The notes below the pieces were generated by a model. It was not told where the DNA came from, did not search any database, and worked only from the letters and a program-made list of their open reading frames with translations. A program made the translations under genes and the position numbers. Below are positions 50,041-63,727 of a DNA stretch of 64,000 nt, piece after piece (positions within the stretch are counted from its first letter, which is position 1; the number at the start of each line of letters is the position of its first letter). Source of the stretch: Prunus persica (Eukaryota > Streptophyta > Magnoliopsida > Rosales > Rosaceae); contig NC_034013.1 of the NCBI RefSeq assembly GCF_000346465.2, forward strand, positions 11,269,373 through 11,333,372, in the 5' to 3' direction.

Positions 50041-51984
50041 ACATATGTCCAGAGAGCTCGTTTAAATTTAATTAGCAAAGGAAGAAGATAGAAATAAGCG
50101 ATAAAATAAATAAGGCAAAATTGTAGCAATGGTCCCTCAACTAAGACCTGACTTTACTTTTAGTCCCTCATGTCACAAAATTGTTATGATGGTGCTTCAA
50201 CTATGCTTCGACTTTTAGAACTCGTCCTTTCCATCACATATGTCAACTTTTTCTGAAAAATAACATTTTCACCAAAAAGAAAAATGAAATTAACATGATA
50301 CGGAGCATTCTTTTACATGTGATAGCAGCCTATATATAATAAGAGAATCAATTGTCTTGAACCTGTAGCACTTATTAACAGATCCAATGGCCTCCATTAT
50401 TATATCTCAATACTTACTTAAATATTGGGATATTGGAAGCAATTAAATATATTTGTGTCTGGGTAATTGTTATTAGGTTCATAAGCTTATGTTTTTAATT
50501 GTATAAGTCATTTTTAAATTTTACATGGGACATATTCTTTTGACATTGCAAGTATTTGTATTAATTTCCATGCCTGGTTAACTCAAGCAAGATTGCATTA
50601 GAATTTCTGTGCAGCTAATTAAATTGCATCAGATTTTTGGCTAACTAATATCTACCTTCATGTAAATTGTTAACTAAGCTTTTGATAGGATCAGTAAAAA
50701 ATTTACTCTGTACTTTTTTTTTTTTACCACTACGGATCAATTTGGTTGATTACACAGTCAGTTAGTAGTTGAAAGGTGGCCGAGGGTAGTTCTATTGCTG
50801 GATTGAATGATTGGCACCAGTGGCGGAGCTTGGAATTCTATCAAGGAGGATCAACTTAAAATTACAATGAACTTAGTTTTTATAGGAAAATATATATAAG
50901 AATTCATTATAATGATTAAATTTCAACATCACAAATTTAATATCTTAGTAAGTACAACCCAAATTCTAGCAACCTAAAAATAATGAAAGAGTATCAAAAG
51001 TTAATTTTAGATAGAATGTGAAAATCAAATAAAATCCATAACACACATATAAATGACATATGAAAACATGAAAACAAATATAGATCGTATTCATATTTAT
51101 TGTAGACAATTTACATTTGTGAGAAGGGTGAATACTAAGTATAGCTTATTTTGGTTGTCCACAAATTCTATAGGAGCTTAAACTGCTAAGACTCCTATGG
51201 ACCACAAAAAAAGAAAACAAAGAAAAACTGTTAAGACTGAAAAATATGGGTTAGGCAAAATAGCAATGACAGTATTCTTCCTTCACTCGAGTTTGATTTC
51301 ATTCTCCATCTACGTTCGTATACAATTCGAATATTATCTACTAACATCACTGATTTGAAAATTTAAGTGACTTTGTGTTGATTGTTTTGTAAATGTAAGT
51401 TTTCTTCTTTTGCAACAAAGAAATGACTCAATCAATCAAATTCCAGGAGGCTTCATGAAATGCTTCTTTAGAATTAAATTTCCATTTATTGCTATTTGAA
51501 ATTAGGGTAGTTGTTTAGACTTGTTTATTTAAATTAAAAAAAATCACTTTTGGTTCTTGTAATTTGCCAGTTTTTCCACTTTAGTCCTTATAGTTTTAAT
51601 ATTTTCAGTTTAATTCATGTTGTTCAATTCTATCGCAATTCAAGGACACATCCAAATTTCCATCCCAAATACCCCTCCGTATGTAAGACACATGGTGTTT
51701 ATTCCGTCAAGAAATTTAGACGTATCTTTAAATTGCAATAAAATCAAACTACAAGAGTCAAATTGCCAAAATTAAAACTACATAGATGAAAGTGAAAATT
51801 TCATCAAACTAGAGGGACGAAAAGTGATTTTTTGAGTTTTTTAAATTTGCTAAACCCTTGTATGTTTAATAGAAATACCTAAGAAACTTCTTCACCATAA
51901 GCATTATTTTTTCCGCTTGGACTTGTATGGCATACTGTACATTCATACCAAGAAACATAAATCATAATGAATTAATAGAAATAC
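50041..51984. other. Repeat-derived spacer
   Basis: Contains segments common to plant repeats: AATGGTCCCTCAACT at about 50,130 and CAGTGGCGGAGC at 50,818 (one end of a hAT-like element). A foldback element at 51,537-51,832 is listed separately. No gene seen. Confidence 0.45.
51537..51832. mobile_element. Foldback element / MITE with long degenerate inverted arms
   Basis: The left arm AAAAATCACTTTTGGTTCTT and the right arm (reverse complement) AAAAATCACTTTTCGTCCCT are followed by matching segments to ...TAGTTTTAAT over about 60 bp with many mismatches. It is non-coding and 290-300 bp long. Confidence 0.65.
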
Positions 51985-52788
51985 CTAAGAAAACAACTGA
52001 TCTAATGCTAATACAAGAGCCATTGCAAATCCAGCATCAAAGCCAGGATGCACAATCAAATGAAAAACCTCTACCCCATAAGAAACCCCTCCAATATTTG
52101 CCTCCTTCCTCTTGATCTCAGCTACCACATTACTATACTCATCCAATACCTTGCAAGATCGATGCGTGTAAGAACCTTCAATCAAATATGCATATCTTTT
52201 ATGACCCCATGCCTCTCGATATACATAAGCAAGTATGTTGGGATTGGCGTTTAACATGTTCATGTTCTTCCTCACGCAAAACGTTGGGCTGCTTTTTGAT
52301 GTTCTTGTTCTACAATAATCACCCACTTCTCCTTCGTGCACAAACCAACTGTCAACTAGAGTAAGCTTCTGCCAAGGAAACGCGTTGAACAGTCAACATC
52401 AAATCCAGTTTTTTATTTCTCTCTTTTATACATGAAATTATGAATATAAACAAGCACAAAAACGTTATGTTGTTAGATTGTCAATCTAAAACGACAAATC
52501 AAGTTATACATATACCTTGCGACGACGCATTGTGAGGACAGATTTTCCAGAGGCATCCATGAGAACGACTTCCTCAGGATGCCCGACGTAGTTGTCGACC
52601 CGATAAACGAGATCTCCGTTCGAATCGATCACCGTGAACCCTTTGCAGCTAATCAGGAGTGATTTTCTCCACACTGTTAATGTTGTGCAAGCCCCAACAG
52701 TATTGAGTTCCTGCTCATCGTGCTGATCATGTTGTTCTTGATTATGGACAGACCTTGACAAAGATTTCAAGAAAGGAACAATCTTCAT
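51985..52788 (-). CDS. LURP-one-related protein (LOR/DUF567 family)
   Basis: Two exons, 52516-52788 and 51985-52368, joined in phase 0, encode about 218 aa, the usual family length. The start ATG 52788 gives MKIVPFLKSLSRS. Family blocks are visible: LTVWRKSLLISCKGFTVIDSNGDLVYRVDNY, then VVLMDASGKSVLTMRRRK before the intron, and VFHLIVHPGFDAGFAMALVLALDQLF at the C-terminus, the helix of the tubby-like fold. The family is named after LURP1, which is needed for Arabidopsis resistance to downy mildew; most members have no known function. A (CT)n run lies directly in the 5' leader (52,786-52,808). The gene looks intact. Confidence 0.93.
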
Positions 52789-53675
52789 CTCTCTCTCTCT
52801 CTCTCTCTAAATTGTTAAACCGTAAGCAGAGGTTATGAGAGCAGATACTTATCGCCGGAGAATGTTTGAGTTTGGGATATTGGTCTTCCTAATATTAGGA
52901 AAATTCTCTGCTTTGTACACAAGAGTTGTATATATATACAATCCTTCTTATAGTTAATGACGTGACGATATATTATTATACTATATATATAGCTGTGTAT
53001 GTGTATAATTGTATTGTATATATCTATTGCATGAAAATTAATATTTTGTCGTATAACATTGGTCGCCAGAAGCATGACACGAGTAGCTCTCAATGAGTGA
53101 ATCTGGGTTGTTTTTTTCATTATTTATATATATTGTGAAAGAGACAACTAGCCAGAAAAGTCATTGCTGGTTTCCTAGGGACACTTTGATGGGATTAATT
53201 CTATACTAATTAGTAATTAGCATAGATGATGTATCTTTATTAATTATTTTTTATTAATTCACGTGAAATACTATTATTAAAAAGGCGACACGTGTATGTT
53301 TCCCTAAATGGTCTCTGAGGTTCTAATTTTTCTCTTCTTTTGATTGAATTGGTGAGTTAGGTTTGTGTTTGTTTAATCGGAGATTCACAAGGACGAGACA
53401 AAAGGGGGAGCCATAAAAAAAATAGGGAGGGTGCATAGCCTGCAGGGAGGAAATTTGCTCAAGTTATATCCGTAAACATTCATTCGAACTCTGTTTTACT
53501 GATCTCATGAATGAACTATGATCGAAATAATATTATATTTTACTAATTGGCTATGAGAGAAATGCTTCGTTATATTTGTAGTTATTGACTTGCGTTGACC
53601 AACTATTTACATCATGTGTCACATTGAAATTAAGTCACAACATTAGGTTTGTTTAGATTTTATACCAGCGATATT

Positions 53676-53750
53676 GGGACGGGAAAAATTAAACTTAGAA
53701 CTTCGAGTGCAGAATAAATACTCTTGAAAACTTGAGCTACAAATCTCTTA
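53676..53750 (-). repeat. tRNA-derived SINE-like fragment
   Basis: On the minus strand, TTTGTAGCTCAAGTTTTCAAG resembles a box A region and CACTCGAAGTTCTAAG a decayed box B. No clear A tail. Confidence 0.3.
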
Positions 53751-54176
53751 CAATATTAAGATGGTTGTTTCAAAATTCAAAGTTGTGAGGTAAAAAGTGG
53801 CTCAATTATTCACCAACCCCATCGCATGAAAACAAATCAGAGTAGCAGCAATAATAAGAGTAGCAAATCTGCAAATATTTTTATTTTAGAGTTTGAATCG
53901 ATTTTGGAGATCATCACGCATATATCTACTGTAGCTGCGTCATATCATAGTCAAATACGTCCTCTTGGCTTTTATATATCCAAAGAGAAAAAAAGAGAGA
54001 CTTTTAATTACTCTTGCATTGGATACGCCTCATAACAACAAGGGTGGGGACGAGATGTAGAACCTTTTATTAATTGTCCATTTCCAAATATCCATACTTG
54101 CACATCTCAGGGCTCTTCCCAAAGCTCCCGCATTTTGTTCCAATCGATGCCTTTGAAATTTTAGTCGCTATAGTTA

Positions 54177-54579
54177 GAGCATTCATAATGAAATCTTTAA
54201 ATTATCTTATTAGATAAAATTTTAGAAGGAAATAAAAAAACCTACCTCCAACTATGCTCCCTATCCAATTTTTAAAATAGGAAAACCTCTAGGAACTTCT
54301 AAATCCGAAATAAGAAAGAACTTCTAGTGACACTAACTCCCTATAATTAAATGATGTTTTACTTTAATGTTATTTTAAGTATTTATTTATTGCTAATTAT
54401 TTATTATTATTATTTTATATGAAGAGGGACCATTTATGCTAAACTAAAAAAAGAAACAAATTATTTATGATTTTCTAAACTATTTAGAGTTAAAATTTTA
54501 TAAGGAGCTACTAAAATAGCTTTATAGTGTTTTTAGTTAAATTTTAACTAAAAAATAAGGAGCATGATTGTAGATGCTC
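54177..54579. mobile_element. Tourist-like (PIF/Harbinger) MITE with TTA target duplication
   Basis: It begins GAGCATTCATAATG and ends, reverse-complemented, GAGCATCTACAATC. It is flanked on both sides by TTA (54,174-54,176 and 54,580-54,582), the target duplication of PIF/Harbinger elements. It is 403 bp, AT-rich and non-coding. Confidence 0.72.
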
Positions 54580-56836
54580 TTACAAATCAAAGAAAATTTG
54601 CATGGGAACAACTCTAACTAATATTGGATCACATTTACTGATATCATTTCTCTAGTTGAGTAGATGCGAGATTCATCTCAGTCAATGGGGTTATATCATA
54701 GTGAAAAAGTATGTTTGGCTTATGATCAGTCAGAGGTCTCAAAGTTCAAAAGCCCCAAACACTGGTGTGTGTGTGTGTGTGTAAATTCTTCTCCCTTCCT
54801 ACCTTTGACAAAAAGAGAAAGAAAAATGATAGATCAGTAACGTGATATTTATATATTGTAGAAATAACATTATTCGCAAGTATTCTCAAAGTTTTGCTTT
54901 GGATATTATTATTTTTAGGTACGTATGTTGGCACGTATTCTGTATTTATTGGCTAATGACTAAAAGAAGATCCTCTTGCAGTTTCGTTGCTAATAGCAGC
55001 CGATTGACTGTAATTATGATTTGAATTATATCGCCATCTTTCTAATTGATCACTTAATTTTCTTTCTACCTTTTCATGTTCTCCATTCATCTTTTTTCAA
55101 CTTATTCAAGCTTTCGGTTCTTCCTTTTCAATGTGTCTATGTATATAGAACGTAGATAGCTACACAAGTTAACTGAACATGCCTAGACAAATATGGGTGG
55201 GTCTGCAAACCCAACCAAATTCTCACACGCCCAAAACTCCCATTGGCCTCAACTCTTAAGTCATGACCACCCTACACTGTTTTGAATTAGACGTGTACGT
55301 CACTGATTATGCATGAAAGCAATTTTGCAAATGGTAACAAACTTAATTAGAACGTTAATTAAGCAGCACATCCTTCTAGATTTTCATTAATAAAAACCAA
55401 AACCAAACTTCCTATATATCATTATCATATATATAGAAGACAATGAGTTAGAGGAACTTTCCTCCATTTCTTTTTTCTTTATTATTTTGTGTTTGGAAGG
55501 GGGTGGTGGAGGTGGAGGGAGGCCACCCAATTTTGATGACTCAGATCATGAGATTCATGCATGGAGATGGGACCGGATCGCAAAACAGTGTTTAGGATTA
55601 GACTAAATCAGGCTGAGGGCCCCACTTTGATATTAGTCACTGCTAAATTTAGTAAGCAAAAGGCAGTGCTTGAGCTGGGAGCCTACCACGTGTGTGTATT
55701 TACTGGTTGAATTTCAGTGACTTGGCATCCTTTTAGGTATGCCTTATAATGATCTTGGACTGAATCTTGACTCGTAAACCGGGCAAATCTACATACATAC
55801 TAAAATAATGATCCTTTTATTGGAGGAGTTGCTTAATAAAATGATTCAAACACTTTGTGTCTTTGTTTTGTTAGAAAGGTAGAAATATATATTATTCAAC
55901 TGAAGCAAAGTGATGTAATCTACACAGGGAATTTGAAGAGTTCATTTTGATATTTGGAGTCTAAGAAAAAAGAGACAGATGATACAATGTGATTGGTACA
56001 TACCAAGCGATAGGATATTCGGGTGTTAGTATAGTAGACACGTGACACAATATGAGTGGATGATAATAATAGTTTAATATAGCGGTGATCAAAATCTAGT
56101 AATTCTTCAGCATAACTATCACTCCTAAGCATTTCTTGAGAGAATAGCACGTTTTGTCAAAAAGCATGCCACTTCATACTTGCCCCTCGGATTTTAGATA
56201 AGTTTTTAGGCGTGACTGACGTGTACGGCATCACACTCATTAAGGGGTTGGAGCATCGTAAGAACAAAATTCATGGGCTTAAGGTCTTCACATCCTCAAC
56301 CTCCATGGTCCCTTGCACTGTTTGAGGCAATACTTTGTTGGCGTGCATTGATTCTAACACCGCCCTATACCTCTATGATCTATCCCTATTCGTAGCTCCC
56401 TCCATCAACATTGCTTAATTGGATTTTCATACAGCGTTAACTAAACTGATTACATACAATATACGTATTTCGTTTGATTTCTGGACTCTTCCTTGACCAT
56501 AATATATTTGTATTCCTCATGGAAATTAATAAGTAACTCAAACTTAATTGGCAATAAAGAAAATTAATTATATATCGAAAATGGGAAGCAACTCAAACTA
56601 TTTCTTCTGGACTAGACCAACCTTTCCAATACCAACTCAAAATGGGAAGCAATATATCTGGATTGGGTTTTAGCAGGTTTCAAAGGCCTCAGTACTAGGA
56701 ATATTCTTAGCCCACTCCGGAATTCTGATTAGTATTATTATTATTATTATTTTCATATTTCCCATAATATAAAATAAAAAAAAATTCAAGAAGGAGCAAA
56801 GACAAACCCAATTACCATAGGCCACACGAGTCATAC

Positions 56837-56974
56837 TATAGTTACGGCTTTATATATGACCCTTAAGGGAGATCCTATTTTTTAACTGTTGGATCAAATT
56901 AATTAGCATGATTCAACGGTTAAGAGATAGAGCTCACTTAAGAGCCATATATAAGGCCCTCACTGTAGAATTCT
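56837..56974. mobile_element. Small foldback MITE
   Basis: The left arm TATAGTTACGGCTTTATATA matches the reverse complement of the right arm TACAGTGAGGGCCTTATATA, continuing through a TTAAGGGAG/TTAAGTGAG block and AACTGTTGGAT / AACCGTTGAAT. It is 138 bp long and has the same general plan as the element at 5,484. Confidence 0.65.
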
Positions 56975-58833
56975 TGCCCTCAGACCATCTCGTGCAGAAT
57001 AATGGGCCAATAAAATGACCAGGTTCAGCCCAAATACAAGGCCCATGTCGAAATCTTTTATCAGGCTTGAGGCTGATTCGTACATTATACAAGTCCACGT
57101 CTTGCTACGAGAAAGCTCTTATGCAATTTTTACCCCTATTTCAATGAGAGCTATCGACCAAAAGAAAAAGTATTGCCAAATACTCTGCATTTAGATTTAG
57201 ATTATGATGCATGACCTAGCTAACTAAGGAAAATGACTAAAACGGTTTAAAAAATATATGGCAAAAATTCTTAAAAGTGCTTATGATTTAGGCAAGTGAT
57301 TTTGGTGCTCTTTCAGGATGCATTTCCAAAGTGCTCTTGTAAATTTTAATAAATTTTTTAACATGCTTCTAAATTCTAATAAAACTGTTAGCCAACCTCT
57401 GTTGGGCTCCAGTCCACTTCGGCATTTTAGATAACTTTGGCCTCAAGATTTATAATCAATGTAAATTTCCAAATACTTGTCACATTAGAATTCGCTGTAT
57501 CACTATATATTGTATATGTTATGTTATTGATGAATGGAAATCAGGAAAACGCATTTGTATAAAAATCAATCTAGAAAAAGTGCTTCCTACAAAAACAATC
57601 TCAATCGAGCCTCAAAATTTACCAAAAAAAACAACTAATGAATCTTATATGATAGCCTCGTGTAACACTCGGACAATGAACAGAATCCTTTTGTTTTGTT
57701 TTCTTGTGTTTTTTTGTTGTTAGCACACATAGCGCGTGGTACAAACAACAGCGACGTGCGCTGGTGCACTGGTGGACTTGACACAGACTGGTTTTTGCAA
57801 AGTCTATACCTACTCATTTCATCAGGACATCAGGCATCTCGTTTAATCACCAGTACAAACTAGAAAGACAGAAATCAAGAAAGGCTTTCACTTTCAGTTT
57901 GCAGAGATGAGGTAATGGGGGGAAGGAAGAGGTCTTTTTTACGTATGGCATCAAGCCAAGTAAATATATATATATATATATTAATTGTGGTCAAGATGAG
58001 CATCTTGTAACCCTACCAACCCCCCAAAGGAAAAAGGACACACCGTAACGGGTGAGACAACGACCCGATGGGTTCACTCGTTGACCGCCAGTCACTGATT
58101 TGCCTTGTAATGGACGGGTCATCGATAGTATTACTTGCTCTATATTTCTCAATTAAGAAAAAGTTACAGTCAATTCACTTCTAATTACTTTCACTGTCAC
58201 TTCTTCATGTTTTCTATATCAAAATGAAGTGTACAATCATCAAGAGCTGCAAAGTGTTTGACTAAAATAGACAGTGATGAGAACTAATTAATCAAATGAT
58301 ATATTGGTATCGCAAAATTTGTAATCAGCGATAATTTTTAATTTTGTGCATGACAATCATAACATGCCGTAAATGAAAAATTATTTAGTGTGACAGTAAT
58401 ATTATATTGCAAATGAGAGAATTATTTGGGAGAGAGCAATCAAAGAACCAAGCTCGTTAATATTTTGTGGCCACTAATTAAATGACAAAAATTCTGAAAT
58501 AATTCAGAGTTGTTGAGTAATTGACTATAATGTAGTACTCTCTAATGGTGGACCCTTCAGGCCTCTGCGGGATTTGTACGTAAACATGTTCTAGAAGCCC
58601 ACCTACTCACCACGACCAAATTCTTGGCAAGTAGTTCTAGGTTCTTTGTCTTTGAGAAACACGAACTTGTTTGGGATGAACTCTCAGAATACATGCATTC
58701 TTTTACTTGTTGCTTTTCACGTTTTCGCCAAGACTTAAAAACCCACTAATTCAACATCAAACTTTGCATTCATCGCATAAGAAAAAAGTGGTCTCAAGAC
58801 CTTAACGATTGACTTAGAAAATTGGTCCCTTAA

Positions 58834-58864
<31 letters not shown>

Positions 58865-61820
58865 ACTTCTGTGCATGCGTATATGTGTGTATGCGAGTGT
58901 GTCTTTCTGCGCATGCACTTGGTGAATTTAAAGTCCCATTCCCACCACAAATTTGTGTGGGAACATATATATATTGGGGCTTAGCTGTTAAGATTGTACC
59001 GTCAACATCCTAAATTCCTCAACAAAGACAATCAAATTTAGTCACATACAGTTTATGTCTATATCCCTTAGATATCCACGGTGGTCCGGTTTTGCTGTTC
59101 TAGATCTTTTGTGATATATAATTGGACTTGTCCATAGTATTATATGATCATAGTCCCATTATAATTGTGTTACCGATCGACAATTACTAGCTAGGTTTCA
59201 AAAATTTAAACTGTTAAAGAATGAAAACATAGTCTAGTACACATCCATATATAAGAAGCTATATATTGTTGTACAATATATATTCGTAAGTGTGTACGTA
59301 CGCGTTTTTTAAGTTACTAACGTTTTGACCTAGTGTCAAAAGTTGGAAAATGGCTACGTATAGCACGTAATGTGTGGCTATATGAACCGATATCTTTATT
59401 TCTCTCTTGTTTATTTTTCAGTTAGCAAAAGCAATGTTGATTGATGCTTGTCAAGTCGGTATAGTTTTTCGAAGACTAGTATGAATGCTGGTTAAATTTA
59501 CAGCCTCCGAGAAGTCTTAGAGGACAAGTTATTTGCTGTGGTTGGGAGGAACTTCGTCTATAAAATTAAATTCTAAGGGAAAAAAGAAGAAGCTATCAAC
59601 TTCAAAAGTTAACGTCATCTTTGACCCTAAACACAATTGTTCTACATTTCATTACCTTAATTAACCATGGTTTTTAATAATTAAGTTACGTTAATTATAA
59701 TTTTCGTGTGCTAGTTGCGATGTTTTTTTTTTTTTCGTTAATTACCATGAGATTATTATAAAATTCAAAAGTATTAAAATAATCGCATCTTTAGTTTAGA
59801 AACCGAATATTAGGTTTTTCAAAGATCACGAAAAGCCGTGGCATGCGTTGTACATGAATAGATTAGGTTATGATGTAGAACTGTCGGTCACTGCATCACG
59901 ACACTATTATTTCTATCTTTGGCATGACTAAGATCATGTCTTTAGGCAGAGGATGAACATGTGATGAAGACTGGGAGTAGTTGTCAAAGCCCTAAGTCTC
60001 CCAATAAACCTAATTTTCCTACTTATTTTAGTTTAAAATTAAATAGCACACTGCCACACTTTTCGTTTCGTAAATAATAAGGAATTATACAGTAGCCAAC
60101 CATGGAAGAAAAATTGAAGCCACCAATTTCATTACACATATAGCAATTTAATTACGCATATCATGGTTTTTTTTAAAGCAATTTTTACTCGAAGCCTGTC
60201 ATACAATAATTTTTGTGGATAATAATGTATTTATATTATTGAATATATATGCGTCAATGAGATCTAGCATAGTGAAAAATGGTATTGACTTGTAGACTAA
60301 TGATCTCAGATTTGAATCCTCATGATACATTGGTAGTATGTGAATGAAAAACCGCCCTAGTAGTGACTGTCGCTTCTATTAAAACACACAAAAATAACTA
60401 TTGGACATATAACTCATCACCCTACATATATAAAAAGGAAGGTTTTCCCAGGTGAGTTCAGATTAAAAAATGGGAAGATTCCAGCCAATTGATTAAGGAA
60501 AAACGGTGGTAGGGCTGGCGCAAAGTCATCATCCTTAAGATCCAATGTGTAACCAAGAAAAATTATTGTCTAAGTTACCATTTATTGAGGCAATTATATC
60601 CATCCCAAGACATTAAAGACTTTTCGTTGATAGAATCTTAACTTGTTATAGTTAAAAGAATAATTAAGGATATTATTGTTTTTGTAATTGTGTATATAAA
60701 CCACCACTTTTTATTTTTCTTCCTTCCAATCTGACGAAAAGCATTTGGGTGTCATCATTTTGACGAAGAAAAAAAAAAATTGCTTCTATTTTGTACAGAA
60801 CGGTAACAAAATGTAGGGTTGAATTTGAAAGCAATTTCTGGATCTAGTAGAATTGGAAGCTATAATCTAGCTCAGAGCAGTGGGAGTCTAGGTATTCAAA
60901 TCCACCTACCTCATCCTCATCAAGCCTTAGAAGCTCGTAATTCACCAATTCCTTTCTCATATAGAAACCTTTCTTGTTTTAGTTTCTCAACTTCACTTCA
61001 CCAATCAAAATACGAAACAGTTCAACCAAAAAATAAAAAGAAAAAACAAGAATATCTGATTTCCCATCGTTTTCTTTCCTGTCTATTCGGGAATCATTTT
61101 CTTTGTGCCTCAGATATTCAAACGGTTTATATTTAAGTCTCTTCATTTAAAGTTTGTACTTCGAAAAAGTAAATAAAATAAACAAATACATTATTTCAAG
61201 AAAATACTAACATAACAATAATTTAATTGAACGATTAAATAGTTTCGTAGACTGATTTTTTAGATACGATATTTAAAAGAATGCTAAAAAATAGACGATT
61301 TATATTATTAAAATACAAGACATAAAAGAACTTTACCATAATATCTCTGAAATAACTTATTCGAGGAGCTTCCATCTTACACGTATAAATACATGTATTA
61401 TATATATATATATATATTGGGTGGGTGTATATCGTTTTGCATGGTCCCGGGGATTATTGGGTCCCCTTTTCAGCTCTCTCTCTTCCTCTGCTACAAAGCT
61501 TGAAGGTTTGTCTGTTCCTCTCTTTTTACTCTCTGTCTAATTGCTGCGCTCCGCGTTACATGTCTTTTCCCTGAGATTCCGAACAAACCGCGTTCCACGA
61601 CCACTTCACTTGTTTTCCCTTTTCTTTTTTAAACACACTAAAATAAACTCTCTCTCTCTCTCACTTATCACTCTCTCCTCTGCATTTCCACATACATCTT
61701 ATAAACACCTCCAACCTCCCCCACATTTTTATATTATATCACTCCTTATCACCACCACCCTATCAATACATATAATTTATAAGTCACTGTTTGTTTCCAA
61801 TTTGAGTTTCTTTCTCACCA

Positions 61821-63727
61821 ATGAGGTCTCATCCGAGGCACGAGCGCCGATGGGCCTCGGACTCGGTTCCCGAGAAGTCGCTTGTCAGCGCCGGAACGTC
61901 GCCGGCCATGACCGAAGATTCAAGCTCGGGAGCCGATCAGGAATTCGTAGAAGTAACTCTCGATTTACAGGACGACAACACCATCGTCCTCCGCAGCGTC
62001 GAGCCTGCCACCGTCATTCACGTCGATGACCTCGCCGGCGTCGGAGCCTCACCCGGAACAGAAACTCCGGCTTCTGCCTCAGCCTCGGTTTCCCGGTCGC
62101 CGTCGACGATGCGCCGAAGCTCCTCCAACAATCGAATACGCCAGTTCTCTCAGGAGCTGAAAGCGGAGGCGGTGGCGAAGGCGAAGCAGTTCTCTCAGGA
62201 GCTTAAAGCCGAGCTGCGGAGGTTCTCGTGGAGCCATGGCCACGCCTCGCGCGTTTTGTCTGCTTCGGCTTCTCAGAATGCCGGTGCCGGAACCTCCACC
62301 GGCACGTTCGACTCGGCGCTGGCGGCTCGGGCGCTGAGACGGCAGCGAGCTCAGCTGGACCGCACTCGGTCCGGCGCGCAGAAGGCGCTTCGCGGGCTGA
62401 GGTTCATCAGCAACTGCAAGAGCACGAAGACCAATGGAGTCGATGCCTGGAACGACGTCGAGGCCAGCTTCAATAAGCTCGCCAAAGACGGCCAGCTCCT
62501 CCGCGCCGATTTTGCTCAATGCATCGGTACTAACTACTTCAATTCATCGCCGCATTTTGAATTTCGGTTACGATTTTTAGAAAATGACCGTACAGTTTGT
62601 TATATTGTACATTAAAATCTTCGGTTTTTTTTTTGAAGGAATGAGAGATTCGAAGGAGTTTGCTCTGGAGCTGTTCGATGCGTTGGGCCGGAGACGGAGA
62701 ATGAAGGTTGACAAAATCAGCAAGGACGAGCTTTACGAGTTCTGGTCCCAAATTTCCGATCAAAGCTTCGATTCGCGGCTTCAGATCTTCTTCGACATGT
62801 ACGCAGTAATTAATTAAAGTCATTAATCATTTGTTCAACCTTAATATTATATTCATTCAAGGCAACACTTGGACGAACAGGGCAAAACCGTCATTTCACT
62901 TCATTCTTGTTTTTTCTATGCATTTTGATTCTCACAGGGTGGACAAGAATGAAGATGGTAGAATTACTGAAGAGGAAGTAAAAGAGGTACCCCATTTTTT
63001 TAATCACCTTTGAACATGCTTAAGCAGCCACATTAAATTAATAATATAAATTATGGCTCATGATCCATTAGCCCAAAATCTTCTCCGCCGACCCAACTGG
63101 GCCGTCTAAAATTATACGAGAGTCTTGCATAAGCTTCTTGGTGGTTTCATTTCATGGTCTACAGGGTGTCATTTGGAATAAAATAATCCCAGGGTAGGCG
63201 GGATTGGGTGACCATAAATACATGAAAAATTCCAAAACTAACTACCACACTTCAATTAACAATAATAAATCCATTTTAAAGGAATTAAAATGTTTTCAAT
63301 TTTCTCTGCTTATGATGTTTACCATGTTCCAAGGCATCTTTTTCTATTATTAGTTGGGTTATTATTATTTTTGGATGTTTGATATTGGACACATGGCATG
63401 TTCATTTTCCTCTTTTTTATCAAATTTTTGGGAATGGTCTTATCGTGTTCAGTGGGGTTGGTGGGGGCTTTTTAGTCTATTTCTGGTACTAATTCGGTCG
63501 TCGTTTTTAATATGAAGTCAGTGTTTGCTGGGAAAAAAAAAATTTATTAACTCTACAAATTTTTTATTATATTTGGTTTTTAATTTCTTTAATTTAAAAT
63601 TTTGAATGGTTAGATTATCATGTTGAGTGCCTCTGCAAACAAGCTATCGAGATTGAAGGAACAAGCAGAGGAATATGCAGCTCTCATCATGGAAGAGTTG
63701 GATCCCGAAAGACTTGGCTACATTGAG
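61821..63727 (+). CDS. RBOHF: Respiratory burst oxidase homolog, RBOHF/A type (5' part; continues past window)
   Basis: Plasma-membrane NADPH oxidase making apoplastic superoxide; only the N-terminal cytosolic part is in the window. Exons seen: 61821-62526, 62639-62798, 62938-62986, 63614-63727, with more beyond 64,000. About 343 residues join in frame. Diagnostic blocks: [37 protein letters not shown] (its second half nearly repeats as [15 protein letters not shown]), [27 protein letters not shown], then a canonical EF-hand loop [12 protein letters not shown] at about 291-302 and [25 protein letters not shown] in Arabidopsis is activated by Ca2+ binding and kinases such as OST1; the N-terminal RRWASDS is a plausible kinase site (inference). 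Exon 1 is clearly GC-richer than its surroundings. The six FAD/NADPH and haem-bearing transmembrane segments lie outside the window. Confidence 0.94.

Larger units (their letters stand above)
52809..61820. other. Nine-kilobase gene-poor spacer upstream of RBOHF-like gene
   Basis: AT-rich, with short microsatellites: (GT)n at about 54,764-54,782, (AT)n at 57,964-57,981 and 58,838-58,864. Two MITEs and a SINE-like fragment are listed. Another box-B-like AGATTTGAATCC is at about 60,308. The last 400 bp hold AT repeats and a (CT)n leader (61,648-61,662) of the RBOH gene. Small open frames have no domain or conserved character. Confidence 0.45.

Noticed and set aside
53826..54035. 69-aa plus-strand frame
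   Set aside because: Starts in Ser/Asn-rich low complexity, has no splice partners or domain, and lies in repeat-rich spacer.
61541..62519. Alternate-frame ORFs over RBOH exon 1
   Set aside because: GC-rich coding DNA gives long shadow frames; only the RBOH frame shows family motifs.
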